From Microbacterium forte (GTDB taxonomy: Bacteria > Actinomycetota > Actinomycetes > Actinomycetales > Microbacteriaceae), in assembly GCF_031885415.1 (NCBI RefSeq), contig NZ_CP116871.1:1488001-1552000 (forward strand): a DNA stretch of 64,000 nucleotides, read 5' to 3'. The notes beneath the pieces are model-generated. The model was given only the letters and a program-made list of their open reading frames with translations. It was not told where the DNA came from and searched no databases. This document shows, piece after piece, positions 37,655 to 45,902 of this stretch (position 1 is the first letter of the stretch; every line of letters begins with the position of its first letter). A program made the translations under genes and the position numbers.

Positions 37655-38863
37655 GTGGAGATCTCCGAGCTGCGCGCCCTGCTCACCCCCGAAGGCCTGA
37701 AGGCGCTGGACGAGCTCGGCCCCGTCGATGAGATCGCCGACGTCGCTCGGATCGTGTCTCGGCTGCGCGCCGCAGGGCACTCCCCCGAGCTGGTCTCCGC
37801 CGTGGTGGGGCAGGCACGTCTCCGCGCCAAGGCGAGGGGCAAGTTCGGCGACTTCGCGGCGCGGATGCTGTTCACCCGCGCCGGGCTCGAGCAGGCCACC
37901 CGGCTGAACGTCGCCGCACGGCACGCGCAGCGGCTGCGGCGGGTCGGCATCACCCGTGTCGCCGATCTGGGCTGCGGCATCGGCGGAGACGCCCTCGCGT
38001 TCGCGGGCGCCGGACTCGACGTGATCGCCGTGGATGCCGACGAGGTGACCGCAGCGATCGCCGCCTACAACCTGGCGCCCTTCGGAGACAGCGCGGTCGT
38101 GACGCACGGCACCGCCGAGGCCCACGTGCCCGCCGACGGCGACGAGACTCAGGCGATCTGGATGGACCCGGCCCGCCGCACCGGGGGTCACAGCGAGACG
38201 CGGCGGGTGTCGTCCGATGACTACTCTCCCCCGCTCGACTGGGCATTCGACGTGGCCTCCCGCACCTCGACCGGCATCAAGCTCGGGCCCGGCCACGACC
38301 GGGACTCGCTCCCCGTCGACGCCGAGGCGCAGTGGGTGAGCGCAGAGGGCAGCGTCGTCGAGCTGGTGCTGTGGACGAGAGCGCTCGCTCGCGACGGCAT
38401 CCGCCGGTCCGCTCTCGTGATCCGCGGCGAGCGCTCGCACGAGCTCACCGCAGGAGCAGATGCGGAGGATGAGCCCGTGCGTGAGCTCGGCGCCTTCCTC
38501 CACGAGCCGGACGGCGCGGTGATCCGTGCGCGCCTGATCGGCGACGTCGCGCGCAGTCTCGACGCGGGGATGCTCGATGAGCGCATCGCGTACCTCACCT
38601 CCGACACGGCGCTCACGAGTCCGTTCGTGCAGTCGTTCCGGGTGCGTGAGACGATGCCTGCCAATCCCAAGGCGATCAGCGCCGTCCTCAAGGCGAACGA
38701 TGTCGGGTCTCTCGAGATCAAGAAGCGCGGTATGGACATCGACCCCGCCGCCTTCCGCAAGAAGCTGACGCTGCGGGGCGATCAGGCGGCGACGCTGATC
38801 CTCACCCGCATCGGCGATCAGCGCCGCGCGATCCTCGCCGATCGGGTGCCTGCCGCCGAATAG
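37655..38863 (+). CDS. THUMP-like domain SAM-dependent methyltransferase
   Basis: A 402-residue protein. The Rossmann methyltransferase core has VADLGCGIGGDALAFA (motif I, about residues 102-117) and DVIAVDADE (motif II). WMDPARRTGG (about 168-177) is the motif IV region. The C-terminal part (about 310-395) with SLEIKKRGMDID matches the THUMP-like domain, which suggests an RNA substrate. The family is common in actinobacteria and not well characterised. The start at GTG 37655 is supported by a leaderless -10. Confidence 0.87.
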   Translation: MEISELRALLTPEGLKALDELGPVDEIADVARIVSRLRAAGHSPELVSAVVGQARLRAKARGKFGDFAARMLFTRAGLEQATRLNVAARHAQRLRRVGITRVADLGCGIGGDALAFAGAGLDVIAVDADEVTAAIAAYNLAPFGDSAVVTHGTAEAHVPADGDETQAIWMDPARRTGGHSETRRVSSDDYSPPLDWAFDVASRTSTGIKLGPGHDRDSLPVDAEAQWVSAEGSVVELVLWTRALARDGIRRSALVIRGERSHELTAGADAEDEPVRELGAFLHEPDGAVIRARLIGDVARSLDAGMLDERIAYLTSDTALTSPFVQSFRVRETMPANPKAISAVLKANDVGSLEIKKRGMDIDPAAFRKKLTLRGDQAATLILTRIGDQRRAILADRVPAAE

Positions 38864-38880
38864 CGCCAGGCGAGGCCGCC

Positions 38881-40089
38881 CTAGCCCTCGGAGTCGTCGG
38901 ACGGGATCTCGACCTGGATCGGATCCTGCTTCTCGCCGCCGAGCTCGAGCGTCTCCCCCGGCTCCACCGTCTGCTCGGCGGCTACTGCTGCGTTGTCGCC
39001 GGAGACGACGAGGTATGGCGTACCGCTCGGCGTGTAGGCGAGGCGCACGCTCCACTCCGCGGCGACGGTCCCCGTCTCGTCGACGGTGACCCCTCGGGTC
39101 TCGATGCCGTCGCCGGAGAACTGCTGGTCGCCCGACACGCGGCATTCGACGCTCTCGACGGCGTCGATGATCAGACAGTCCTGGATGTCGTCGCTCTCGA
39201 GGCGCTGTGCACGCCAGACAGGGGCATCGCGGAAGTAGCCGACGACCGAGAACGAGTACTCCTCGAAGCCCTCCTCGATCAGCTGCTCGGCCCGTTCCCG
39301 CTCGTCCCCTTGGAACTGCGACAGCCAGGAGTTCTGGTCCGAGCGCCAGCGCTGGATGATCCCGACGACCTCGCCGTTCATCGCCCGCGCGGCGGATGCC
39401 CAGATCTCCTCCGGACTCTCCTCGCCCTCGCCGGGTGCGGTGACACTCGCACTGATGCCGATGCCGTTCCCGTTGTCGAGATCCGCAGCCGGCTGACACT
39501 GATCCGCCGACTTGCCTGCCGCGTCGAGCGTGATGCAGATCGTCTCGCCGTCTTCCTTGGTGGCGTACCAGACGAGGGCGTCCTCGTCCCGTCCGATCGC
39601 GCGCAGGCTGCCGGGATCGAACCCGCCCTCCGCCTGCAGCTCGGCGCGACGCTGCTGCTGCTCGGAGGTCAGCGCCACGGCGTCACCGGTGTGCCCGAAG
39701 ACCGCCCATCCGACGCCGAGACCGATCACGAGCATCGCGGCGGATGCGGCGACAGCGGCCTTCCAGTGCTGTCGGATCGCTGTGCGAAGTCCGCCGGCCT
39801 CGCGAGGCTGCTGCCGGCCGGCTTCCTCATCGGCGGGGCTCCCGCTCGGTGGGCCGGAGACGGGCGGCTCGGCATGCGGGAGCGGAGCATCCTCTGCTCG
39901 ACGCGGGGCGTCGACCGCGTCGGCGCCCGGGCCGGCCGCAGCTGCGGCGAGGACCGTCGCGTCCGGTTCGACGCGCATGGACTCGAGTTCGCGCAGCCTG
40001 GCCGCTTCGACCTCGGTCAGGCCGCCGTCGCGACCATAGGCCTTGCCCTGCAGGGCGCGCAGCTCGGCAGACTCACTCTCCTGCAGCAT
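38881..40089 (-). CDS. single-pass membrane protein, paralogue of the upstream gene
   Basis: A 402-residue protein of unknown function. The N-terminal cytoplasmic part begins with ESAELRALQGKAYGRDGGLTEVEAARLRELE (residues 5-35), which is repeated almost verbatim in the 40073-41155 product. A Pro/Ala-rich linker, one helix (about 112-131) and a large exported domain with several cysteines (ICITLDAAGKSADQC, QDCLIIDAVESVEC) follow. The acidic tail contains PVEPGETLELGG-like text. It overlaps its paralogue by 17 bases and ends a nine-gene operon. Confidence 0.75.
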   Translation of the reverse strand: MLQESESAELRALQGKAYGRDGGLTEVEAARLRELESMRVEPDATVLAAAAAGPGADAVDAPRRAEDAPLPHAEPPVSGPPSGSPADEEAGRQQPREAGGLRTAIRQHWKAAVAASAAMLVIGLGVGWAVFGHTGDAVALTSEQQQRRAELQAEGGFDPGSLRAIGRDEDALVWYATKEDGETICITLDAAGKSADQCQPAADLDNGNGIGISASVTAPGEGEESPEEIWASAARAMNGEVVGIIQRWRSDQNSWLSQFQGDERERAEQLIEEGFEEYSFSVVGYFRDAPVWRAQRLESDDIQDCLIIDAVESVECRVSGDQQFSGDGIETRGVTVDETGTVAAEWSVRLAYTPSGTPYLVVSGDNAAVAAEQTVEPGETLELGGEKQDPIQVEIPSDDSEG

Positions 40090-41155
40090 CGTCGCTCTCC
40101 CAGCCCCTCGTCACGGTGAGGTACTGCTGACCGTAGCCGAACTGGTACTCATAGCGGGTCGTCTCGCCGTCGTCTGCGACGTCGAGCACGAGCGTCCGGT
40201 CCGCATCCGCGAGCATCAGGCTGTCGTCGCACACCATCGGAGGGTCAGGCATGGACCCGTCATAGACGAGACAGTATCGCTGGGTGGAGGTGTCGATCCC
40301 GGTCCAGATCGGCACCTCGTCGTCATAGCCGACGACGAGGATCGTGCGGCGATCCAATCCGGTCTGCGCGGCGAGCGTCGTCGCGGCTTCCGCCTCCGCC
40401 TCGCTGGCGAACATCGACGTCGACTGCGACGACGTGATGTAGCTGCGGGTGATGACCGCGGGCTCGCCATCCTGCGTGAGGAACATCTGCGCCTGGATGT
40501 CGTAGGCCTGGGCCTCGCTCACGGGCTTCGCGAGCGTCGCGTTCACACCCTGGATCGTCGCCTGCTCCCGCGTCGTGCACGCGGGAGCCGTCGCGTCCTC
40601 GTGGCCGAGCACGAGGCACACGTCCGCGCTCTCGTTCTTCGTCGCGAACCAGATCACGACGCCCTCCTCCTCGGCGACGGCTCGCACGGAACCCGGGTCG
40701 AAGTCGCCCGACGCGACGATCGCGCTCTGCCACCCCTCCTGCTGCGCACTGAGCTGCATCGGGGCAGGACCACGATCGGCGAAGATCAGCCAGCCGAGCA
40801 CGAGGCCCACCACGATGAAGGCTGCGGTGATCGCGACGGCAAGACGCCAGTGCCGTCGCAGCGCGGCGAGGGCGGAGTCGCCGTGGGGCGCCCCGGTGGT
40901 GCGGTCCTCAGACACCGCGGTCCCGGCTCCCTCGACGACGGTCGACGCGGCGGGCTCGATGTGTGCGGGCTCGATGTGTGGGGGTGCAGGCGCAGCCGGC
41001 TCCGGTTCTCTCGGTGCGGGCGGCTCCGTCCGGCGGAGCTTGCCGGCCTCGAGTTCGCGCAGCCGCGCGGCCTCGACCTCATTCAGCGCACCGGCTCGAC
41101 CGTAGGCCCGCGCCTGGAGAGCCCTCAGCTCGACGGATTCATCCGCGTCGAGCAT
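40073..41155 (-). CDS. single-pass membrane protein, paralogue of the downstream gene
   Basis: A 360-residue protein with the same plan as its neighbour: N-terminal ESVELRALQARAYGRAGALNEVEAARLRELE, Pro-rich linker, one helix (about 106-127), then an exported domain with FDPGSVRAVAEEEGVVIWFATKNESADVCLVL paralleling FDPGSLRAIGRDEDALVWYATKEDGETICITL in the other copy. Cys pairs in similar places suggest a shared disulphide fold. No known family is recognised. Tandem duplication is the simplest origin. Confidence 0.75.
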   Translation of the reverse strand: MLDADESVELRALQARAYGRAGALNEVEAARLRELEAGKLRRTEPPAPREPEPAAPAPPHIEPAHIEPAASTVVEGAGTAVSEDRTTGAPHGDSALAALRRHWRLAVAITAAFIVVGLVLGWLIFADRGPAPMQLSAQQEGWQSAIVASGDFDPGSVRAVAEEEGVVIWFATKNESADVCLVLGHEDATAPACTTREQATIQGVNATLAKPVSEAQAYDIQAQMFLTQDGEPAVITRSYITSSQSTSMFASEAEAEAATTLAAQTGLDRRTILVVGYDDEVPIWTGIDTSTQRYCLVYDGSMPDPPMVCDDSLMLADADRTLVLDVADDGETTRYEYQFGYGQQYLTVTRGWESDDAAGE

Positions 41156-41158
41156 CCG

Positions 41159-41665
41159 CTATCCGAGTCTCTCGAACTGCATCCCGGCCCAGACGAGCCA
41201 GCCGAGGCTGTAGACGGTCGCGCACAGACCGAGCACGAGCGCCCAGCGTGCGATGGCGCGGCTCTCGACCGGTCGGCGCAGCGACATGATCGACGCGATC
41301 ACGGCGACGATGGCTATCGGTATGCCCCAGCCGACGAAGAAGGACGAGACCAGGGCCACGATGGCGGCCATCAGAGCCCAGGGCGCGAGGCGGGTGTCGT
41401 CGACGACGGACGCGTCGGTCGACGGCGCCCAGTCGGTGCCGCGCCCGATGTCGTCTGCCACGGGCCCGCTGACGACCACCGGTTCGACTCCGACCGGTCC
41501 CGTCGGCAGCTTCGTGTATCCCTCGCGGCGGGACCCCGGTATCCGCGCCGAACCGGACGGATGCTCGACCTCGCCGCTGAGGCGCTCGATCCTGGTCGGA
41601 GGCAGCACGGCATCGGACCCTGGTTCTGCGCCCACGGGATCGGGCGTGCGTGGCGCGTCGCTCAT
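41159..41665 (-). CDS. DUF4190-like small membrane protein
   Basis: A 168-residue protein. The first 95 residues are polar and Pro/Ser-rich, then two hydrophobic segments (about 95-125 and 140-162) separated by RRPVESRAIAR, the two-helix layout of DUF4190-type proteins. Its ATG overlaps the tsaD stop by one base (TGATG) and it is three bases before the paralogous pair, so all belong to one transcript. Function unknown. Confidence 0.75.
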   Translation of the reverse strand: MSDAPRTPDPVGAEPGSDAVLPPTRIERLSGEVEHPSGSARIPGSRREGYTKLPTGPVGVEPVVVSGPVADDIGRGTDWAPSTDASVVDDTRLAPWALMAAIVALVSSFFVGWGIPIAIVAVIASIMSLRRPVESRAIARWALVLGLCATVYSLGWLVWAGMQFERLG

Positions 41666-42735
41666 CACATCACCGCGACGCGCTCGTCGACCTGGATCTC
41701 GGTGACCGGAAGAGTGGAGTCGGCGCCGAACGCGAGCGTCGACGGGCGTCGGCCCGACGAGATCAGCTCCGCAGCCAGAGCCGCGATCATCGCCCCGTTG
41801 TCGGTGCAGAGCGACAGCGGCGGGATGCGCACGGTCACGCCCGCCTTCTCGGCCCTCGCGAGCGCGACCTCGCGGAGTCGTCGGTTGGCGATGACCCCGC
41901 CGCCGAGAAGCAAGCGCGGCACGCCGAGGTCTGCGCACGCGGCGAGCGCCTTCGTCACGAGCACGTCGACGACCGCCTCGCGGAAGCTCGCGGCGACGTC
42001 GGCCACCGGCACAGGCACGCCGTCTGCCTCGCAGCGTTCGACCCAGCGAGCGACGGCCGTCTTGAGCCCGGAGAACGAGAAGTCGTAGCGGTGCTTCGCC
42101 AGGTCCGATGCGCGAGACAGACCCCGAGGGAACCGGATCGCATCGGGGTCTCCGTCGAGTGCCGCCCGGTCGATCTCGGGGCCACCCGGGTACGGCAGCG
42201 ACAGAAGTCGAGCGACCTTGTCGAACGCCTCCCCCGCAGCGTCGTCCATGGTCTCGCCCAGCATCTCGACGTCGGTCGTGAGGTCGCGCACGTGCAGCAG
42301 CGACGTGTGCCCACCCGACACGAGCAGCGCGATCGTCGGGTACTCGAGAGGCTCGGAGTCGGGGGTGAGGATGTCGGCGGCGATGTGGCCCACCAGGTGA
42401 TTGACCGCATACAGCGGCTTGTCGAGCGAGACGGCGAGGCCCTTCGCGGCGCCGACGCCGACCATGAGCGCCCCTGCGAGGCCCGGCCCGCTGGTCACGG
42501 CGACCGCATCGAGGTCGTCGAGCCGCACCCCGGCCTCCGCCAACGCGGCGTCGATCGACGGCTGCAGGGCTTCGAGGTGGGCTCGGGCGGCGACCTCGGG
42601 CACGACGCCGCCGTAGCGGGCGTGCTCGTCCATGCTCGACGCGATCGTGTTCGACAGCAGCGTGCGTCCGCGGACGATGCCGATGCCCGTCTCGTCGCAG
42701 CTCGTCTCGATGCCCAGCACCAGCGGCTCGGTCAT
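41665..42735 (-). CDS. tsaD: tRNA N6-adenosine threonylcarbamoyltransferase
   Basis: A 356-residue Kae1/TsaD protein that transfers threonylcarbamoyl onto A37 of ANN-decoding tRNAs. The N-terminal [11 protein letters not shown] (residues 7-17) and the iron-binding NHLVGH (His114 and His118) are intact. VSGGHTSL and [12 protein letters not shown] follow. It works with TsaB and TsaE, both encoded just upstream in the same operon. Four-base overlap with rimI. Length matches the family. Confidence 0.97.
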   Translation of the reverse strand: MTEPLVLGIETSCDETGIGIVRGRTLLSNTIASSMDEHARYGGVVPEVAARAHLEALQPSIDAALAEAGVRLDDLDAVAVTSGPGLAGALMVGVGAAKGLAVSLDKPLYAVNHLVGHIAADILTPDSEPLEYPTIALLVSGGHTSLLHVRDLTTDVEMLGETMDDAAGEAFDKVARLLSLPYPGGPEIDRAALDGDPDAIRFPRGLSRASDLAKHRYDFSFSGLKTAVARWVERCEADGVPVPVADVAASFREAVVDVLVTKALAACADLGVPRLLLGGGVIANRRLREVALARAEKAGVTVRIPPLSLCTDNGAMIAALAAELISSGRRPSTLAFGADSTLPVTEIQVDERVAVM

Positions 42736-43238
42736 GCGGTGGCCTCCTTCGCGGCATCCTCGGCAGGCTCGTCACGATGCGCCGAACGCGGATGCTGCAG
42801 CACGAGGCGCATCACGATCGCATCGACGTCATCGGGCTGGTAATAGCGAGGGCGGCGGCCGATCTCCTCGAACCCCTCGGAGAGGTAGAGGCCCTCGGCG
42901 CCCGGATTGTCGGCGCGCACCTCGAGGAAGACCTCTCGGGCTCCGCGTTCGGCTGCGGCGTCGAGAAGCGAGCGCAGCAGCGCGCGCCCGCGACCGGCGC
43001 CACGGTGCTCGGCGTCGAAGGCGATGGTCTGGATGTCGGCATCACTCGACCCGTGCAGCGCGCGGACTCCGCCATAGCCGATGATGACGCCGTCGTGCTC
43101 GTCGACCAGATACAGGCCGTGCGGGCTGGCGAGCTCCAGCGCCATGGCCTGGGAGCTCCACGCGTCGGTCGGGAACGAGCGATCCTCTATCGCCATGATG
43201 GCGTCGAGGTCGTCGGGCGTCGCTGCACGCAGAGTCAT
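42732..43238 (-). CDS. rimI: ribosomal protein S18 alanine N-acetyltransferase
   Basis: A 168-residue GNAT protein. The acetyl-CoA loop reads [12 protein letters not shown] (about residues 76-87), followed by [30 protein letters not shown], the RimI wording. It acetylates the N-terminus of ribosomal protein S18. It lies between tsaB and tsaD, overlapping each by four bases, the usual actinobacterial arrangement. Confidence 0.92.
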   Translation of the reverse strand: MTLRAATPDDLDAIMAIEDRSFPTDAWSSQAMALELASPHGLYLVDEHDGVIIGYGGVRALHGSSDADIQTIAFDAEHRGAGRGRALLRSLLDAAAERGAREVFLEVRADNPGAEGLYLSEGFEEIGRRPRYYQPDDVDAIVMRLVLQHPRSAHRDEPAEDAAKEATA

Positions 43239-43858
43239 CGCCCCACCTTCTTCGGCGCTCCGGGCACGGTGACATCGGGCTGTCGCAGATACAGCGGCTC
43301 GGCCCCCGCGAGCGTGCGCCCCGCCGCCACCGCGCGGGCGCCCACGCGGGCGAGGTCGACAGCCGACAGCGTCTCGACATCGATGCGACGGATGCCATCG
43401 AGGTGCTCGTCCGCATCGACCCTCGCGACCAGCACCGTGTCGGCGACCATGTTCGGGATGCCGTCGGCATCCGTCCCCTCGAACACGGTGACGGCCACCT
43501 CTCGCCGGCGGGCGTCCGTGACGATGGCGAACGGGCCGGTCACGGCGTCTCGATCGATCGCGGTGAGCGCCGCGGCGAAGTGGCTCGGCACGGGAACGAC
43601 CGGGATGCCGCGGCCCATCGCGAACGTGCGCGCGGTCGCGATGCCGATGCGGAGTCCGGTGAAGGGGCCAGGGCCCATGCCCGCCACCACGTGGTCGATC
43701 GATCCGCTTCCGGTCTCGCCGAGAGCTCGCACGAGCAGCTCGCCGATGACCTCCGCGTGACCGAGAGGGTCGGCGGTCGAGGCGTCGGACAGACGGGTGC
43801 CGTCGTCGTCGATGAGGGCGACGGCGGTGCCCAGGGAGGTGTCGACGGCGAGGATCAC
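43235..43858 (-). CDS. tsaB: tRNA threonylcarbamoyladenosine synthesis protein TsaB
   Basis: A 207-residue ASKHA-fold partner of TsaD. ILAVDTSLGTAVALIDDDG opens the protein and GMGPGPFTGLRIGIATA (about residues 59-75) is the family signature. The GTG at 43858 starts the conserved sequence, 20 bases after the tsaE stop. A TACCCT box lies six bases before it, so an internal leaderless promoter may add to read-through from acpS-alr-tsaE. Confidence 0.95.
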   Translation of the reverse strand: MILAVDTSLGTAVALIDDDGTRLSDASTADPLGHAEVIGELLVRALGETGSGSIDHVVAGMGPGPFTGLRIGIATARTFAMGRGIPVVPVPSHFAAALTAIDRDAVTGPFAIVTDARRREVAVTVFEGTDADGIPNMVADTVLVARVDADEHLDGIRRIDVETLSAVDLARVGARAVAAGRTLAGAEPLYLRQPDVTVPGAPKKVGR

Positions 43859-43864
43859 CTCTCC

Positions 43865-43870
43865 AGGGTA
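43865..43870 (-). promoter_or_regulatory. -10 box, possible internal leaderless promoter for tsaB
   Basis: TACCCT on the minus strand six bases before GTG 43858, in the only real gap of the operon. GGAGAG in the same gap could equally act as a ribosome site. Confidence 0.4.
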
Positions 43871-43878
43871 GTCGCCGT

Positions 43879-44376
43879 TCAGCCGGTGATCGCTGAGCGC
43901 CCTGCGCGCGTGATCGTCACGTGCCGCGGGGCATCCGCGTCGAGCTCGGAGGGGTCGAGATCGTCGTCGCCGCCGACCGGGCGCTCGAACTCGATGTCCC
44001 ACCAGGCCTCGGCCAGGTCCTCAGCCATACCGCGTCCCCACTCGACCACGACCACCGATCGTGCGAGGTCGAGGTCGAGGTCGTCGAGCTCGGCGCCTGA
44101 GCCGAGGCGGTAGGCATCCACATGCACCAGGGGGGCCCGTCCGACGAGCGAGGGATGCGTGCGTGCGATCACGAACGTGGGGCTCTGCACCGGCCCTCGC
44201 ACTCCGAGTCCTTCCGCGAGCCCTCGAGTGAACGTCGTTTTCCCGGCCCCGAGGGGACCGGTGAGGATCAGCAGATCTCCGGCTTCGAGCTGCTCGCCGA
44301 TGCGGAAGCCGAGCTGCTCCATGGCATCGGATGTCTCGATCTCGATGTGCCCGAGGAGGGCCGGGTCGACGCTCAT
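43879..44376 (-). CDS. tsaE: tRNA threonylcarbamoyladenosine ATPase TsaE
   Basis: A 165-residue P-loop ATPase needed to recycle the TsaB-TsaD complex. Walker A is GPLGAGKTT at residues 40-48, followed by SPTFVIARTHPS and HVDAYRL. The ATG at 44376 overlaps the alr stop (ATGA). The C-terminal extension (about 145-165) is longer than the E. coli form, as in other actinobacteria. Confidence 0.95.
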   Translation of the reverse strand: MSVDPALLGHIEIETSDAMEQLGFRIGEQLEAGDLLILTGPLGAGKTTFTRGLAEGLGVRGPVQSPTFVIARTHPSLVGRAPLVHVDAYRLGSGAELDDLDLDLARSVVVVEWGRGMAEDLAEAWWDIEFERPVGGDDDLDPSELDADAPRHVTITRAGRSAITG

Positions 44377-45479
44377 GCCGACCGCCGGGGCACGCGCGGG
44401 CCGATGCGCGTGACGATCTCGTAGTCGATGGTCGACGCGGCGTTGGCCCACTCGGCTGCGGAGGGAACCCCGAGGGTCGGGTCGCCGAACAGCACGACCT
44501 CGTCTCCGATCGACACCGGGGAATCGCCGACGTCGACGACGAACTGGTCCATGGCGACCCGGCCGACGTTGGTGAACCGACGACCGCCGATCGACACCGG
44601 CAGGCGTCCGGAGGCGTGGCGAGGCACCCCGTCGGCGTAGCCGAGCGGCACGAGCACCAACGTCGTGTCGTGCGGGGCGCGGTGGTCGTATCCGTACGAC
44701 ACCCCTGCGCCGGCGGGCACGCGGCGCACAGCGGCGATCGCGCCTCGCAGGGTCATCGCAGGACGAAGCCCCAGCTCGGCCGACGAGCGGTCCTCGAAGG
44801 GCGAGAGGCCGTAGATGCCGATGCCGATGCGCACCGCATCCAGTCGCATCTCCGGCAGGTCGATCGCGGCCGCGGTCGCCGCGATGTGCCGGATCTCGGG
44901 GTGGATGCCGAACGAGGCCGCCGCGGCGACCGCCTCCTCGAACTTCGCCAGGGCCTCGCGGTCGTCTTGAGGCGAGGTGTTCGAGAGGTGACTGAAGAGC
45001 CCGATGATGCGCAGTCGTCCGATGCGCTCGAGACGCGCAGCCTCGGCGAGCACGCGCCGCCAGTCGGCCGGTGCGATGCCGTTGCGCGAGAGCCCCGTCT
45101 CGAACTTCAGGTGCACGCCGACCGGACGATCGACCGACGCGACGGCACCGGCAGCCTCGAGCTGGTCGAACGACGAGATGCCCACCTCGACGTCATGAGC
45201 TGCCGCCTGATCGAACCGCTCGCTCGGAGCGTGCAGCCACGCGACGATCGGCGCCGTGATGCCCTGGCGGCGGAGCTCGAGAGCCTCGGGGATCTCGGCG
45301 ACACCGAGACGGGTCGCGCCGCCGGCGAGGGCCGCGACGGCTACGGCCGCGGCGCCGTGACCGTAGGCGTTCGCCTTGACGACCGCGATGACCTGCACGC
45401 CGGTGAGACGGCGGAAGTGGCGGACGTTGTCGCTGATGGCATCCAGCTCGATGCGGGCCTCGCGGAACGGAACGGTCAC
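44373..45479 (-). CDS. alr: alanine racemase
   Basis: A 368-residue PLP enzyme making D-alanine for peptidoglycan. The PLP lysine is Lys35 in VVKANAYGHG, and the second catalytic Tyr is in GVSYGYDH (about residue 262). The C-terminal beta domain with RVAMDQFVVDVGD is complete. The GTG at 45479 overlaps the acpS stop (GTGA), so the gene depends on the acpS promoter. Confidence 0.97.
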   Translation of the reverse strand: MTVPFREARIELDAISDNVRHFRRLTGVQVIAVVKANAYGHGAAAVAVAALAGGATRLGVAEIPEALELRRQGITAPIVAWLHAPSERFDQAAAHDVEVGISSFDQLEAAGAVASVDRPVGVHLKFETGLSRNGIAPADWRRVLAEAARLERIGRLRIIGLFSHLSNTSPQDDREALAKFEEAVAAAASFGIHPEIRHIAATAAAIDLPEMRLDAVRIGIGIYGLSPFEDRSSAELGLRPAMTLRGAIAAVRRVPAGAGVSYGYDHRAPHDTTLVLVPLGYADGVPRHASGRLPVSIGGRRFTNVGRVAMDQFVVDVGDSPVSIGDEVVLFGDPTLGVPSAAEWANAASTIDYEIVTRIGPRVPRRSA

Positions 45480-45835
45480 AGGGGCTCTCCTTCGGCGACG
45501 ACGAACGCGGCGGCGAGTCCTGCGTCATGGGTGAGGGTCAGATGCAGTCGGGTGATCCCGCGCTCGGCGACGACGTCGGCGGTGGATCCAGACAGCACGA
45601 AGTGCGGGCGGCCCGATGCCTCGGAGGCGATCTCGATCTCGATCCAGTGCACCCCGTCAGAGCCGCCCAGGGTCTTGATCAGGGCCTCCTTGGCGGCATA
45701 CCGCGCTGCCAGGGACGGAAGGCGCAGCGCCCGCTCCCCCGGCGCGAACAGCCGCTCCAGCAGCCGCGGCGTGCGCTCCATCGTGCGCTCGAACCGCGGG
45801 ATGTCCACGAGGTCGATGCCGGTCCCGATGATCAC
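45476..45835 (-). CDS. acpS: holo-[acyl-carrier-protein] synthase
   Basis: A 119-residue phosphopantetheinyl transferase that loads ACP from CoA. The magnesium-binding GTGIDLVDI (Asp8 region) and RYAAKEALIKTLGG (Glu near residue 49) are both present. First gene of the nine-gene operon. The GTG at 45835 lies six bases after TAGGCT. Confidence 0.95.
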   Translation of the reverse strand: MIIGTGIDLVDIPRFERTMERTPRLLERLFAPGERALRLPSLAARYAAKEALIKTLGGSDGVHWIEIEIASEASGRPHFVLSGSTADVVAERGITRLHLTLTHDAGLAAAFVVAEGEPL

Positions 45836-45841
45836 CCGTTC

Positions 45842-45847
45842 AGCCTA
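45842..45847 (-). promoter_or_regulatory. -10 box, probable leaderless start of acpS operon
   Basis: TAGGCT on the minus strand, six bases before GTG 45835. Confidence 0.6.
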
Positions 45848-45902
45848 GTCGCGGCATCCGCTTCCTTCGGCTCCTGCCCCGCCCCGACCCCCGAGACGGG
45901 GT

